A DNA stretch of 10,755 bases from CAZIXN01 sp039180415 (GTDB lineage Bacteria > Planctomycetota > Phycisphaerae > Phycisphaerales > Phycisphaeraceae). Both the position numbers and the translations under genes were made by a program. Of this stretch, positions 1 to 6,421 are shown one piece after another. The stretch covers positions 1-10,755 of the forward strand of contig JBCDDH010000099.1 of assembly GCA_039180415.1 (NCBI GenBank), written 5' to 3'. Below the pieces are notes generated by a model. That model ran no database searches. It saw only the letters and a list, made by a program, of their open reading frames with translations, and was not told the DNA's origin. The number at the start of each line of letters is the position of its first letter. The first letter of the stretch is position 1.

Positions 1-121
1 CGAGCTTGGCGGTGGTGGTGCCGGCGTAGCCGTGGTCGGCGAAGACGCGCGCGAGCACGGGCAGCAGCTGCTCGCGGCGCTGATCTTGGGCTTGAGTGGT
101 GGTCGGCGTGGCGGGGGGCAA
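1..121 (-). CDS. TetR-family transcriptional regulator, N-terminal fragment (runs off the left edge)
   Basis: Only the first 40 residues are in the window. They contain RREQLLPVLARVFADHGYAG followed by TTTAKL, which is the typical first helix and start of the helix-turn-helix of TetR repressors (basic residue, hydrophobic helix, F-x-x-x-G-Y-x-G-T-T). No ATG or GTG lies in frame upstream. A TTG at 119-121 is preceded by GGAG with a 7-nt gap, so it is the most likely start. TetR proteins are cytosolic dimers that bind palindromes and release them on binding a small ligand. The gene is divergent from the membrane-protein genes starting at 249, and two matching palindromes lie between them. Autoregulation together with repression of the divergent genes is therefore inferred. 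The ligand-binding domain is outside the window, so the inducer cannot be guessed. Confidence 0.8.
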   Translation of the reverse strand, partial: MPPATPTTTQAQDQRREQLLPVLARVFADHGYAGTTTAKL

Positions 122-164
122 GGGCGGTCTCCGTCGTCGGCAGAAAAAATTTCTCGCGTATAGC

Positions 165-193
165 TTGACACGAAGCCACCGTAAGTGCAAACT
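165..193 (+). promoter_or_regulatory. Candidate sigma70 promoter for the small membrane protein / radical SAM genes
   Basis: A perfect -35 hexamer TTGACA lies at 165-170. With a 17-bp spacer the -10 position falls on CAAACT (188-193), which is a weak match of 3 of 6 bases. The -10 element lies inside the first palindrome, so a bound repressor would block RNA polymerase. The surrounding stretch (about 141-235) is visibly richer in A and T than the flanking genes. The -35 is convincing but the -10 is not. Confidence 0.45.
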
Positions 194-196
194 TAC
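181..196. promoter_or_regulatory. Palindromic operator 1 (likely TetR site)
   Basis: GTAAGT, four bases, ACTTAC: a perfect 6-bp inverted repeat. It shares the pattern GTAAGY-N4-RCTTAC with a second copy 23 bp further right, and it overlaps the likely -10 element. Its position between a divergent TetR gene and the next operon is the usual one for TetR operators. That this TetR is the binder is inferred. Confidence 0.75.
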
Positions 197-203
197 ATTT
201 GAA

Positions 204-219
204 GTAAGCATGTGCTTAC
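204..219. promoter_or_regulatory. Palindromic operator 2 (likely TetR site)
   Basis: GTAAGC, four bases, GCTTAC: a perfect 6-bp inverted repeat with the same spacing as operator 1. The arms differ from operator 1 by one compensated base pair (T/A to C/G), so the dyad symmetry is kept. The start-to-start distance of 23 bp is about two helical turns, which would put two dimers on nearly the same face of the DNA. Confidence 0.75.
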
Positions 220-248
220 ATATGCACACATTCAGGAAGGAAGGCCCC

Positions 249-605
249 GTGAGCACGCTCGCACCGCAACCCAACGACCCTGTATCTCCGTCCGGCCCCG
301 CCGCCGCGGGGTTTCCCGAGCCGCGGTCGCCGCGCGGCTCCGACGCGCCGAGGGGTGCTTTCGGTCGGCGGGGGCCGCGCCGAGGCGTCTTGCCCAAACA
401 CCTGGTGCGGCGGGCGACGTTCGCGGTCGTGTCGCTCACGATCTTCCTGACCGGGGCGGCGTCGCTGCTGGCGGTGTGGGACTACCTGACGACGGATACG
501 CCGTGGCGGGCGTTGGCGAGCCTGGGCATCATCGCCGGCACGATGGCCGCGTTCGCGGTGGTCAACGAGGTCTGTGGCGAACCGAGCGAGCCGATGGGCG
601 GGTGA
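249..605 (+). CDS. Small two-helix membrane protein of unknown function
   Basis: The protein has 118 residues from a GTG start. That start is chosen because GGAAGGAAGG (235-244) lies four bases upstream and because the operators would fall inside any longer reading frame. Residues 1-50 are rich in Pro, Gly, Ala and Arg and look disordered and cytoplasmic. Two hydrophobic helices follow at about 57-77 and 87-105, separated by a short polar turn with W-D-Y-L-T-T-D-T-P-W-R, and the tail is short and acidic. I do not recognise the family. It is the first gene after the TetR operators and lies 53 bp before a second small membrane protein, so the two are probably co-transcribed and may act together with the radical SAM enzyme downstream. 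There is no signal peptide or enzymatic motif. Confidence 0.7.
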   Translation: MSTLAPQPNDPVSPSGPAAAGFPEPRSPRGSDAPRGAFGRRGPRRGVLPKHLVRRATFAVVSLTIFLTGAASLLAVWDYLTTDTPWRALASLGIIAGTMAAFAVVNEVCGEPSEPMGG

Positions 606-658
606 AGCAGTGCGGGCGCTTCCGGGGCTTGTTTCTGTGGGTACGAAAGGAGTTCGCC

Positions 659-1063
659 GTGCTTTCGCTGATGATCGCTTTCGCCTGGGCGTGGTTCGTG
701 CTGGGGATCGTTTCCGGGGCGGTCCTCGGCCTGGGGTTCGCGAGGGCGGACTTCATGGGCGGGTACGGCGGTTGGCGGCGACGGCTCGCGCGGCTGGGGC
801 ACGTCAGCTTCTTCGGCACGGGCGGGCTGGTGTTGGCGGCGGCGCTGACCGCGGCGGCGCTCTCGGTGAACGGGACGCCGATGTCGGAGGCCGGGCTGCG
901 CTTCGCGGGGGCTTGCCTCGGGGTGGGTGGGGTGGCGATGCCGACGGTGTGTTTTCTTTCGGCGTGGCGGAAGCCCTGGCGGCACTTGTTTTTCGTGCCG
1001 GTGTTGGGGTTGAGCGGGGGCGTCGCGGCGTTGACCTGGTCGGCGATCGGTGTGGCGTTGTGA
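659..1063 (+). CDS. Small four-helix membrane protein of unknown function
   Basis: The protein has 134 residues from a GTG start with an excellent ribosome-binding site, AAAGGAG at 646-652 with six bases to the start. Four hydrophobic helices lie at about residues 4-27, 48-69, 82-101 and 109-132. The first loop is strongly basic and Gly-rich (GGYGGWRRRLARLGH) and leads into a His-Val-Ser-Phe-Phe-Gly motif at the entry to helix 2. A second basic patch, SAWRKPWRHLFF, lies before helix 4. Conserved-looking Trp, His and Arg at the membrane face suggest a lipid-facing or cofactor-binding role, but that is speculation and no function can be assigned. It sits between the two-helix protein and the B12 radical SAM enzyme on the same strand, which suggests a shared transcript. 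Confidence 0.75.
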   Translation: MLSLMIAFAWAWFVLGIVSGAVLGLGFARADFMGGYGGWRRRLARLGHVSFFGTGGLVLAAALTAAALSVNGTPMSEAGLRFAGACLGVGGVAMPTVCFLSAWRKPWRHLFFVPVLGLSGGVAALTWSAIGVAL

Positions 1064-1077
1064 GGACGTTCGGGTTA

Positions 1078-1100
1078 GAGCCTTCGCGAGGCGAAGGCTC
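1078..1100. repeat. Perfect 10-bp inverted repeat (hairpin) ahead of the radical SAM gene
   Basis: GAGCCTTCGC, loop GAG, GCGAAGGCTC. The arms pair without a mismatch around a 3-base loop. It lies 14 bases after the stop of the four-helix membrane protein and 34 bases before the radical SAM start codon. No T-run follows on either strand, so it is not a classic intrinsic terminator. It could be a dispersed REP-like palindrome, an mRNA processing or stability element, or a protein site. Confidence 0.7.
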
Positions 1101-1134
1101 GGCGTCAATAGATTTGCAGGAAGGCAGGTGCGCA

Positions 1135-2517
1135 ATGCGAGTCTTGATGATCGCGATGAGCGGGGTGCGGGCGTGCGACGAGGAGTTGCTGCGGTTGGGT
1201 TTGACGCTCCCGGGGTTCGTGGAACGCAGCGAGACGATCGCGTCGCTGCCGAGCCTGGGGCTGCTGACGCTGGCGGGCATGACGCCCGGTCGTCACGCGG
1301 TGGCGTACCACGACGTCGAGCAGTTCCGCGGCGCGTCGGCGGACGATTGGCCGGCGTGGGACGGCGTGTGCGAGGAGTTGGGCGGTCCGCCGGAATTGGC
1401 GGCGATCTCGACGTTCACGGCGCAGGCGCCCGAGGCCTACGCCGTGGCGGACGCCCTGCGGTCGGCGGGGGTGGCGGTCGTGATGGGCGGGCTGCACGTG
1501 ACGACGCTGCCGGGCGAGGCGCTGCGGCACGCGGACGCGGTGATGGTCGGCGAGGGCGAGGTGCGCTGGCCGGACATCTTGCGGGACGCAGAAGCCGGCG
1601 AATTGCGCGGCATCTACCGCAGTGCGCCCGCGCGTTTCGATCTGCGTGACGCGCCGATGCCGGCGTTCGAACTGCTGGACATGGAACGCTACAACCGCGT
1701 CACGCTGCAGACGACGCGTGGGTGTCCGATGCGGTGCGCGTTCTGTGCGAGCTCGATCTTGTTGACCGACGCGTACACGAGCAAGCCGGTGGAGAAGGTG
1801 CTCGCCGAAGTGGACGCGATCCGCGCGCGTTGGCCCCGGCCGTTCCTGGAGTTCGCCGACGACAACTCGTTCGTGAATCGTCGGCATTGGCGGGAGCTGC
1901 TGCCGCGGTTGGCCGAGCGGAAGGTGCGGTGGTTCACCGAGACGGACCTGGGCGTGGCGTTCGACGACGAGCTGCTGTCGATGATGGCCGAGGCGGGGTG
2001 CGCTCAGGTGCTGATCGGGTTGGAGAGCCCGGTGATAGACGGGTTGCGTCGGTTGGAGACGCGGGGCGATTGGAAGGCCCGGCGTTTGCGCGACTACGAG
2101 GCGGGCGTGAAGAACATCCAGAGCCACGGCATCCGGGTGAACGGGTGTTTCGTGCTGGGGCTGGACGGACACGGGCCGGACATCTTTGATCGGGTGTTCG
2201 ACGCGGCGGTGCGGTACGAGCTATTCGATGTGCAGGTGACGCTGCAGACGCCGTTCCCCGGGACGCCGCTGTACCGCCGGTTGCAGAAGCAGCGTCGGCT
2301 GACGCACGACGGGCGGTGGGAGCGGTTCACGCTGTTCGACGTGACGCATGAGCCGGAGGGGATGACGACGACGCAGCTCGTGGACGGCTTCCGGGATCTG
2401 GTCGTGCGGCTGTATTCGGCACCGCAGACGCGGTGGCGGCGAGACCTGTTCAACCGGAAGTACCGGCGGGGCCGGCGACACGAATCCGAGACCGAGCCGG
2501 TCGTGCGGCGGGCGTAG
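1135..2517 (+). CDS. B12-binding-domain radical SAM protein
   Basis: The protein has 460 residues from ATG, with GGAAGGCAGG at 1119-1128 as ribosome-binding site. Residues 1 to about 155 resemble the cobalamin-binding domain of class B radical SAM enzymes: L-P-S-L-G-L-L-T-L-A near 38-47, then VVMGGLHVTTLPGEAL at 115-130 and the D-A-V-M-V-G-E-G-E segment at 134-142. The radical SAM core follows with CPMRCAFC (Cys197, Cys201, Cys204), which should bind the [4Fe-4S] cluster that cleaves S-adenosylmethionine. Later core elements are F-A-D-D-N at 240-244, I-G-L-E-S at 294-298 and Q-T-P-F-P-G-T-P-L at 371-379. The basic tail (about 430-460) is probably flexible. Relatives methylate unactivated carbons or build rings in hopanoid, tetrapyrrole and antibiotic pathways, and the substrate here is unknown. 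Two small membrane proteins and a TetR site upstream hint at a membrane or lipid substrate, but this is inference. Confidence 0.93.
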   Translation: MRVLMIAMSGVRACDEELLRLGLTLPGFVERSETIASLPSLGLLTLAGMTPGRHAVAYHDVEQFRGASADDWPAWDGVCEELGGPPELAAISTFTAQAPEAYAVADALRSAGVAVVMGGLHVTTLPGEALRHADAVMVGEGEVRWPDILRDAEAGELRGIYRSAPARFDLRDAPMPAFELLDMERYNRVTLQTTRGCPMRCAFCASSILLTDAYTSKPVEKVLAEVDAIRARWPRPFLEFADDNSFVNRRHWRELLPRLAERKVRWFTETDLGVAFDDELLSMMAEAGCAQVLIGLESPVIDGLRRLETRGDWKARRLRDYEAGVKNIQSHGIRVNGCFVLGLDGHGPDIFDRVFDAAVRYELFDVQVTLQTPFPGTPLYRRLQKQRRLTHDGRWERFTLFDVTHEPEGMTTTQLVDGFRDLVVRLYSAPQTRWRRDLFNRKYRRGRRHESETEPVVRRA

Positions 2518-2548
2518 GGGGCTGGGGGCGGCGTTGGGGCAGAGGGGG
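2517..2548 (+). other. G-quadruplex motif between radical SAM and mannosidase genes
   Basis: Four runs of G (5, 5, 4 and 5 bases at 2517-2521, 2524-2528, 2536-2539 and 2544-2548) are separated by loops of 2, 7 and 4 bases. This meets the usual G3+N1-7 pattern. The first run begins with the last base of the radical SAM stop codon. Folding could occur in the coding-strand DNA or in the mRNA between the two genes. In such a GC-rich genome a chance match is possible. Confidence 0.5.
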
Positions 2549-2608
2549 CGTTTCGTCATACTGCCGCACGCCGCCGCCACTCTCGCTTCTGCCTCCGAAG
2601 GACCGCCC

Positions 2609-5600
2609 ATGCTGCCGCGCACCGCGTTTGTTCAGTTCGTTCCGCCGCGGCTCGACCGGGCGCGTCGGCGTTTGGCCGAGATGATCTGGTCGGTCGACCC
2701 CACGCCGCTGCGCGTCGCGCAGAGCCGGCCGGGGCCCGAGCCCGCCTCGGTCGGGCAAGCGGCGAAGCTGGACTACCGTCTCGTCCGACGCGCGTCGACG
2801 CACTGGGGCAAAGAGTTCGAGCATTGTTGGTGGACGGTGGACGTGCCCGTACCGACGTCGCGGCGGTCGGCGGCGCGGTACCTGGTCTGGGACGACCAGG
2901 GCGAAGCGACGATCTACCACGAGGATCGGCCGTGGGCGGGCGTCGACCCGGGGCACACGCACGTGGTCCTGCCGCCGCGCGTGAGCCGGCGCGGCGGCAC
3001 GCTGCGCGTCGAGTCGATCTGCTGCCGGACCGGCGTGTGGGTGCCCGGCGCCACGGGCGGGCTCGACCCCGAGGGCAGCCGGTTCAATGGCGCTTTCCTC
3101 GCCACCCGCGACGACGACGCCTGGCACGCTTACCACGACTTGGACGTGCTGCTCGAGGTGGCGATCCTCCTGCACCGCAAGGCGTATCCGCTCACGTCCG
3201 ACTGGCCCGACGGCAACGCGTTCCGCCGACCCGTCGAGGGGTTGCCGCCGGTGTGTCGGAAGATCGTCGACGGCTTGGACCGCGCGGTCGACGCGCTGGA
3301 TCACGCCGGACCCGCCGCGCTGCGCCGGGTCACGCGGGAGCTGTTCGCGCAGCTGCCCGCCGAGCCGACCGCGGTCGCCGCCACGCTGACCGGGCACGCG
3401 CACCTCGATCTGGTCTGGCTTTGGCCCGAACGCGTCGGCGAGTTCAAAGCGGTGCACTCGTTGGCCAACGCGCTGGACGTGCAGCGCCGATACCCCGAGA
3501 TGGTGTTCGGCTACTCGCAGCCCGCGAGCTACGAAGCGGTGGGTCGGCGCGCGCCCGGGCTGCTGCGACGGGTGAAGCGCGCGGCCAAGCAAGGCCGGTG
3601 GGAACCGACCGGCGCGCTGTACGTCGAGTCCGACACGCAGCTGCCGTGCGGCGAAGCGCTGGTCCGCGCGTTCCGGATCGGACAGGAAGGGTTTGCCCAA
3701 TTGCGCGGCGACGGGAGCGAATCCCAAGTGCTTTGGCTGCCCGACGTGTTCGGCTACTCCGGCGTGCTGCCCACGCTGATGAAGGGCTTCGGCGTGCCGT
3801 ACTTCTTCACGACCAAGCTGCACTGGTCTTCCGCGGTGCAGTTCCCGTACTCCAGCTTCAAGTGGGTCGGCCACGACGGCAGCGAGGTGCTCGCCCACCT
3901 CGCCTGGGAACACTACAACCTTGGGGTCAACCCGCCCGAGCTCGACCGCGCCCAAAACAACCACCGCCAAAGCGCCGTGCACCCCGAGGCGCTGGTGCCC
4001 ACCGGCTACGGCGACGGCGGCGGCGGACCCAACGACGCCATGTGCGAACGCGCGCGGCGCCTCGCTGACTTGGCGACCATGCCCCGGTGCGCATGGGGCA
4101 GCATCGAGAGCTTCTTCGGCCGCATGGCCGAGCCCAAGGTCGCGGGCGAGCTCCCCACGTGGGACGGCGAGATGTACCTCGAATACCACCGCGGTGTGCA
4201 GACCACGCACGGCGACCTGAAGCTCGCGTTCCGTCAAGCCGAGCGCGGGCTGCAGCAGTGGGAAGCGGCCCGCGCCGCGCGCGGGCTCGACGAACGGGAC
4301 CCGGAACTCACGCGGGCGTGGAAGCGCGTGGTCTTCGCGCAGTTCCACGACTACATCCCCGGTAGCTCGATCCCCCCGGTGTACGAACAGGCCGTGCCCG
4401 AGTTGCAACGCATCGGCCGCGATGCCCACGCGACCGCAAAGCAGACCCTGGAAAAATCCGCGAAATCCAAAACGCAAGCCTGCGTCTTCAACCCGTTGCC
4501 CGTGTCGCGGCGGGTCTTGCACGAAGGCCGGCTGATCGACCTGCCGCCGCTCGCCGGCGTCGCGCTCGGCGACCTCGAACCGATCGACGCGCCCCCCGTT
4601 CGCGTCACGCAAAACAAGCTAGATAACGGCCGGGTTCAAGCGCGTTTCAACGCCAGAGGCGAGATCGCCGCGGTGTCCGTGGACGGCACGCCGCTCGCGC
4701 TCGCCGAGCCCGCCGGCCAACTCTGGACTTTCCCCGATCACCCGGCCAACTACGACGCCTGGGACATCGACCGGCCGGCGCTCAGCAACGGAAAGCGCGT
4801 CGCCACGCCCGCGGAAAAAACCGTCGATCAGGCCGATCCGCTCGCGCCGTCGATCGCCTTTACCCGCCGCGTCGGCGAACGCAGCACCGCCACGATCCGG
4901 TACACGCTCGCAGCCGATTCACCCGTGCTCCGTGTCACGATCGACCTGGATTGGCAAGACCCGCAGACGCTGCTCAAGCTCGTCGTGCCCACCACGCACC
5001 TCGGCCGGAACGCGCGGTACGGCGCGCCGTTCGGCAGCGTCCAGCGCCCGCAACTCGCCGGGCCGCTCACCCATGACGCGATGTTCGAGGTGCCCGGCTC
5101 GCGCTGGGCGTGCGTCGCCGACGACACCGAGCACCGCGGCGTCACGCTGGTCACCGAAGCCAAGTACGGCTTCGGCGCCCACCGCGGGTCGCTACATCTG
5201 TCGCTGGTCCGCAGCGCGGTCATGCCCGGCAACGGCGCGGGCGGCGGGAACCACAGCGCCGCGTCGTCCGAAACGATCAGCGACCTCAAGCGACACACGA
5301 TCCGTCTGGCGCTGGGCGCGTTCGCCGCCGACGCCCCGCGCGACCGGCAGCCCGCCGCATTGGCCGACGCGCTGTTCACTCAGCCGTGGGCGTACCGCGG
5401 GACGCCTTGCGACGCGGGGCTGCTCGGCGTCGAAAATGTCGACGGCGGCGACACGCTGGTCCCCGCGTTCGCGGCCTGCGCCGGCCAAAACGCGTGGACA
5501 CTGCGGTTGCACGAAACGCTCGGTCGACGCGGCGAGGCACGTTTACGTTTGGCCGACGGCTGGGGCGCGACGCCCACCGACCTGCGCGGCCGTCCCACCG

Positions 5601-5683
5601 GCGAGCCGCTGGACCGTCACGGCCGGTTCGCGTTCACGCCGTATGGCGTGTTGAGTTTGCGGATCGGCCGCGTCAGAAGTTGA
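2609..5683 (+). CDS. GH38 alpha-mannosidase
   Basis: The protein has 1024 residues, a normal length for GH38 enzymes of the cytosolic MAN2C1 type. The ATG is chosen because GAAGGA at 2597-2602 lies six bases upstream. It hydrolyses terminal alpha-mannosidic bonds with retention, using a zinc-like metal. An N-terminal accessory region (about 1-255) precedes the catalytic barrel, which opens with T-G-H-A-H-L-D-L-V-W-L-W-P. His265 and Asp267 are the expected metal ligands. Asp379 in W-L-P-D-V-F-G-Y is the nucleophile and third ligand, and His580 in Q-F-H-D-Y-I-P-G-S-S is the fourth. A helical segment and a long C-terminal beta region (about 625-1024) complete the family layout. No signal peptide is seen, so it should act in the cytosol on imported mannosides or glycan fragments. 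It starts 91 bp after the radical SAM gene on the same strand, so read-through is possible. Its 3' end overlaps the opposing gene by 11 bp. Confidence 0.95.
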   Translation: MLPRTAFVQFVPPRLDRARRRLAEMIWSVDPTPLRVAQSRPGPEPASVGQAAKLDYRLVRRASTHWGKEFEHCWWTVDVPVPTSRRSAARYLVWDDQGEATIYHEDRPWAGVDPGHTHVVLPPRVSRRGGTLRVESICCRTGVWVPGATGGLDPEGSRFNGAFLATRDDDAWHAYHDLDVLLEVAILLHRKAYPLTSDWPDGNAFRRPVEGLPPVCRKIVDGLDRAVDALDHAGPAALRRVTRELFAQLPAEPTAVAATLTGHAHLDLVWLWPERVGEFKAVHSLANALDVQRRYPEMVFGYSQPASYEAVGRRAPGLLRRVKRAAKQGRWEPTGALYVESDTQLPCGEALVRAFRIGQEGFAQLRGDGSESQVLWLPDVFGYSGVLPTLMKGFGVPYFFTTKLHWSSAVQFPYSSFKWVGHDGSEVLAHLAWEHYNLGVNPPELDRAQNNHRQSAVHPEALVPTGYGDGGGGPNDAMCERARRLADLATMPRCAWGSIESFFGRMAEPKVAGELPTWDGEMYLEYHRGVQTTHGDLKLAFRQAERGLQQWEAARAARGLDERDPELTRAWKRVVFAQFHDYIPGSSIPPVYEQAVPELQRIGRDAHATAKQTLEKSAKSKTQACVFNPLPVSRRVLHEGRLIDLPPLAGVALGDLEPIDAPPVRVTQNKLDNGRVQARFNARGEIAAVSVDGTPLALAEPAGQLWTFPDHPANYDAWDIDRPALSNGKRVATPAEKTVDQADPLAPSIAFTRRVGERSTATIRYTLAADSPVLRVTIDLDWQDPQTLLKLVVPTTHLGRNARYGAPFGSVQRPQLAGPLTHDAMFEVPGSRWACVADDTEHRGVTLVTEAKYGFGAHRGSLHLSLVRSAVMPGNGAGGGNHSAASSETISDLKRHTIRLALGAFAADAPRDRQPAALADALFTQPWAYRGTPCDAGLLGVENVDGGDTLVPAFAACAGQNAWTLRLHETLGRRGEARLRLADGWGATPTDLRGRPTGEPLDRHGRFAFTPYGVLSLRIGRVRS

Positions 5684-6284
5684 GCAAGCCGCCCAGCGCT
5701 TCTCGGGCCAGCCGTCGCGCGACGGGGCTGCGCAGCGCCGCCGGGTTGCGCAGCAGCGCGGGCAGGTCCAGCGTGCCTTCGTACGAGAGCGGCACCCGAA
5801 CGTTGCCGAGCAAGCCGGACAGCGCGTCGCCTGCGCCGCCGCCGCGTGCCGCGAGCTGCGCCTCGAAGCGGTACGGCACCTGCCCGCCCGAATCGAGCAA
5901 CGCCCGGCCGACGTCGAGCATCTGCTGATACGTCATGCGCACCGGCAACCGGACCGTGTCCGTCGCGTGGCCCGCGATCGCGCCCGGCGGCATCAGCGAG
6001 CCCGACGCGGCATCCACCCCGGCCAGCGCGACCGTATAGGTCGTATCGCTCAGCGGCAGCGCGAACGCGTTGGGGTTGGTCACCGACACGTCGAAGTCCA
6101 TCGTGAAGCCTTCCGCCGTCACGTCCGTCAACGCCATGGTCCGCACGGAAGCCGTCGGTGTTTTCACCCCGAGGCCATCCAACGACGAGCAGCCCATCCC
6201 GATCCCGAGCGTCCACGCCACGACCACCAGCACGCCCAGCCAACCGCCGACCCGGCTCCGATCCGTACCAACCCAAAATGACAT
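5673..6284 (-). CDS. LEA14/LEA_2-like (WHy-domain) membrane-anchored protein
   Basis: The protein has 203 residues from ATG, with GGGAG ending seven bases upstream. A hydrophobic segment (about 14-30) after Arg8/Arg11 ends in G-I-G-M-G-C-S-S, and Cys32 may be a lipidation site, though the lipobox is not canonical. Alternatively the segment is an uncleaved anchor. Residues about 42-165 resemble the LEA type 2 fold: V-T-A-E-G-F-T-M-D-F-D-V-S-V-T-N-P-N-A-F, then L-P-L-S-D-T-T-Y-T-V-A-L-A-G-V. The V-x-N-P-N-x-F/x-L-P-L pattern is the family hallmark. Bacterial LEA_2 proteins are usually extracytoplasmic lipoproteins linked to desiccation or stress protection or to the envelope, but their exact role is poorly known. 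The gene converges on the mannosidase gene (11-bp overlap) and is divergent from the formylglycine-generating enzyme gene, from which it is separated by 137 bp. Confidence 0.8.
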   Translation of the reverse strand: MSFWVGTDRSRVGGWLGVLVVVAWTLGIGMGCSSLDGLGVKTPTASVRTMALTDVTAEGFTMDFDVSVTNPNAFALPLSDTTYTVALAGVDAASGSLMPPGAIAGHATDTVRLPVRMTYQQMLDVGRALLDSGGQVPYRFEAQLAARGGGAGDALSGLLGNVRVPLSYEGTLDLPALLRNPAALRSPVARRLAREALGGLLNF

Positions 6285-6409
6285 CGCGAAGCTCCCGTGT
6301 GAACCATCAAACGAACTGAACCATCGACCGCATCGTAGGAGTCGATTTTTGCCCGCCGGACCGAGCGTCGGTTTTAAGCAAGAACCTCGGGATTGGCCGG
6401 CTTTTTTTC

Positions 6410-6415
6410 TAAGAT
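6410..6415 (+). promoter_or_regulatory. Possible -10 element for a leaderless formylglycine-enzyme mRNA
   Basis: TAAGAT (TANNNT type) ends six bases before the ATG at 6422, and no Shine-Dalgarno sequence precedes that ATG. This spacing would start transcription at or next to the start codon. No good -35 hexamer is seen 17 bp upstream, and TTGG at 6394 is too close. Confidence 0.25.
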
Positions 6416-6421
6416 GCGAGC

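Noticed and set aside
211..228. TGTGC-N8-GCACA inverted repeat next to operator 2
   Set aside because: Short arms, overlaps operator 2 and has no second copy; probably chance.
96..248. Upstream extension of the two-helix membrane protein
   Set aside because: It would translate the promoter and both operators. GTG at 249 has a strong ribosome-binding site.
574..1134. Extension of the radical SAM reading frame upstream of its ATG
   Set aside because: It overlaps the four-helix membrane gene in another frame, has Arg/Gly-rich nonsense composition and crosses the hairpin. The cobalamin domain begins at the ATG at 1135.
1135..2517. Assignment of the radical SAM protein to hopanoid or tetrapyrrole synthesis
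   Set aside because: Domain layout is shared by many subfamilies, and no hopanoid or tetrapyrrole gene lies nearby.
2450..4612. Open frame of 720 codons antisense to the mannosidase gene
   Set aside because: The product is rich in Arg, Ala, Gly, Val and Pro with no domain, and the sense strand encodes a clear GH38 enzyme. Long antisense frames are expected in such GC-rich DNA.
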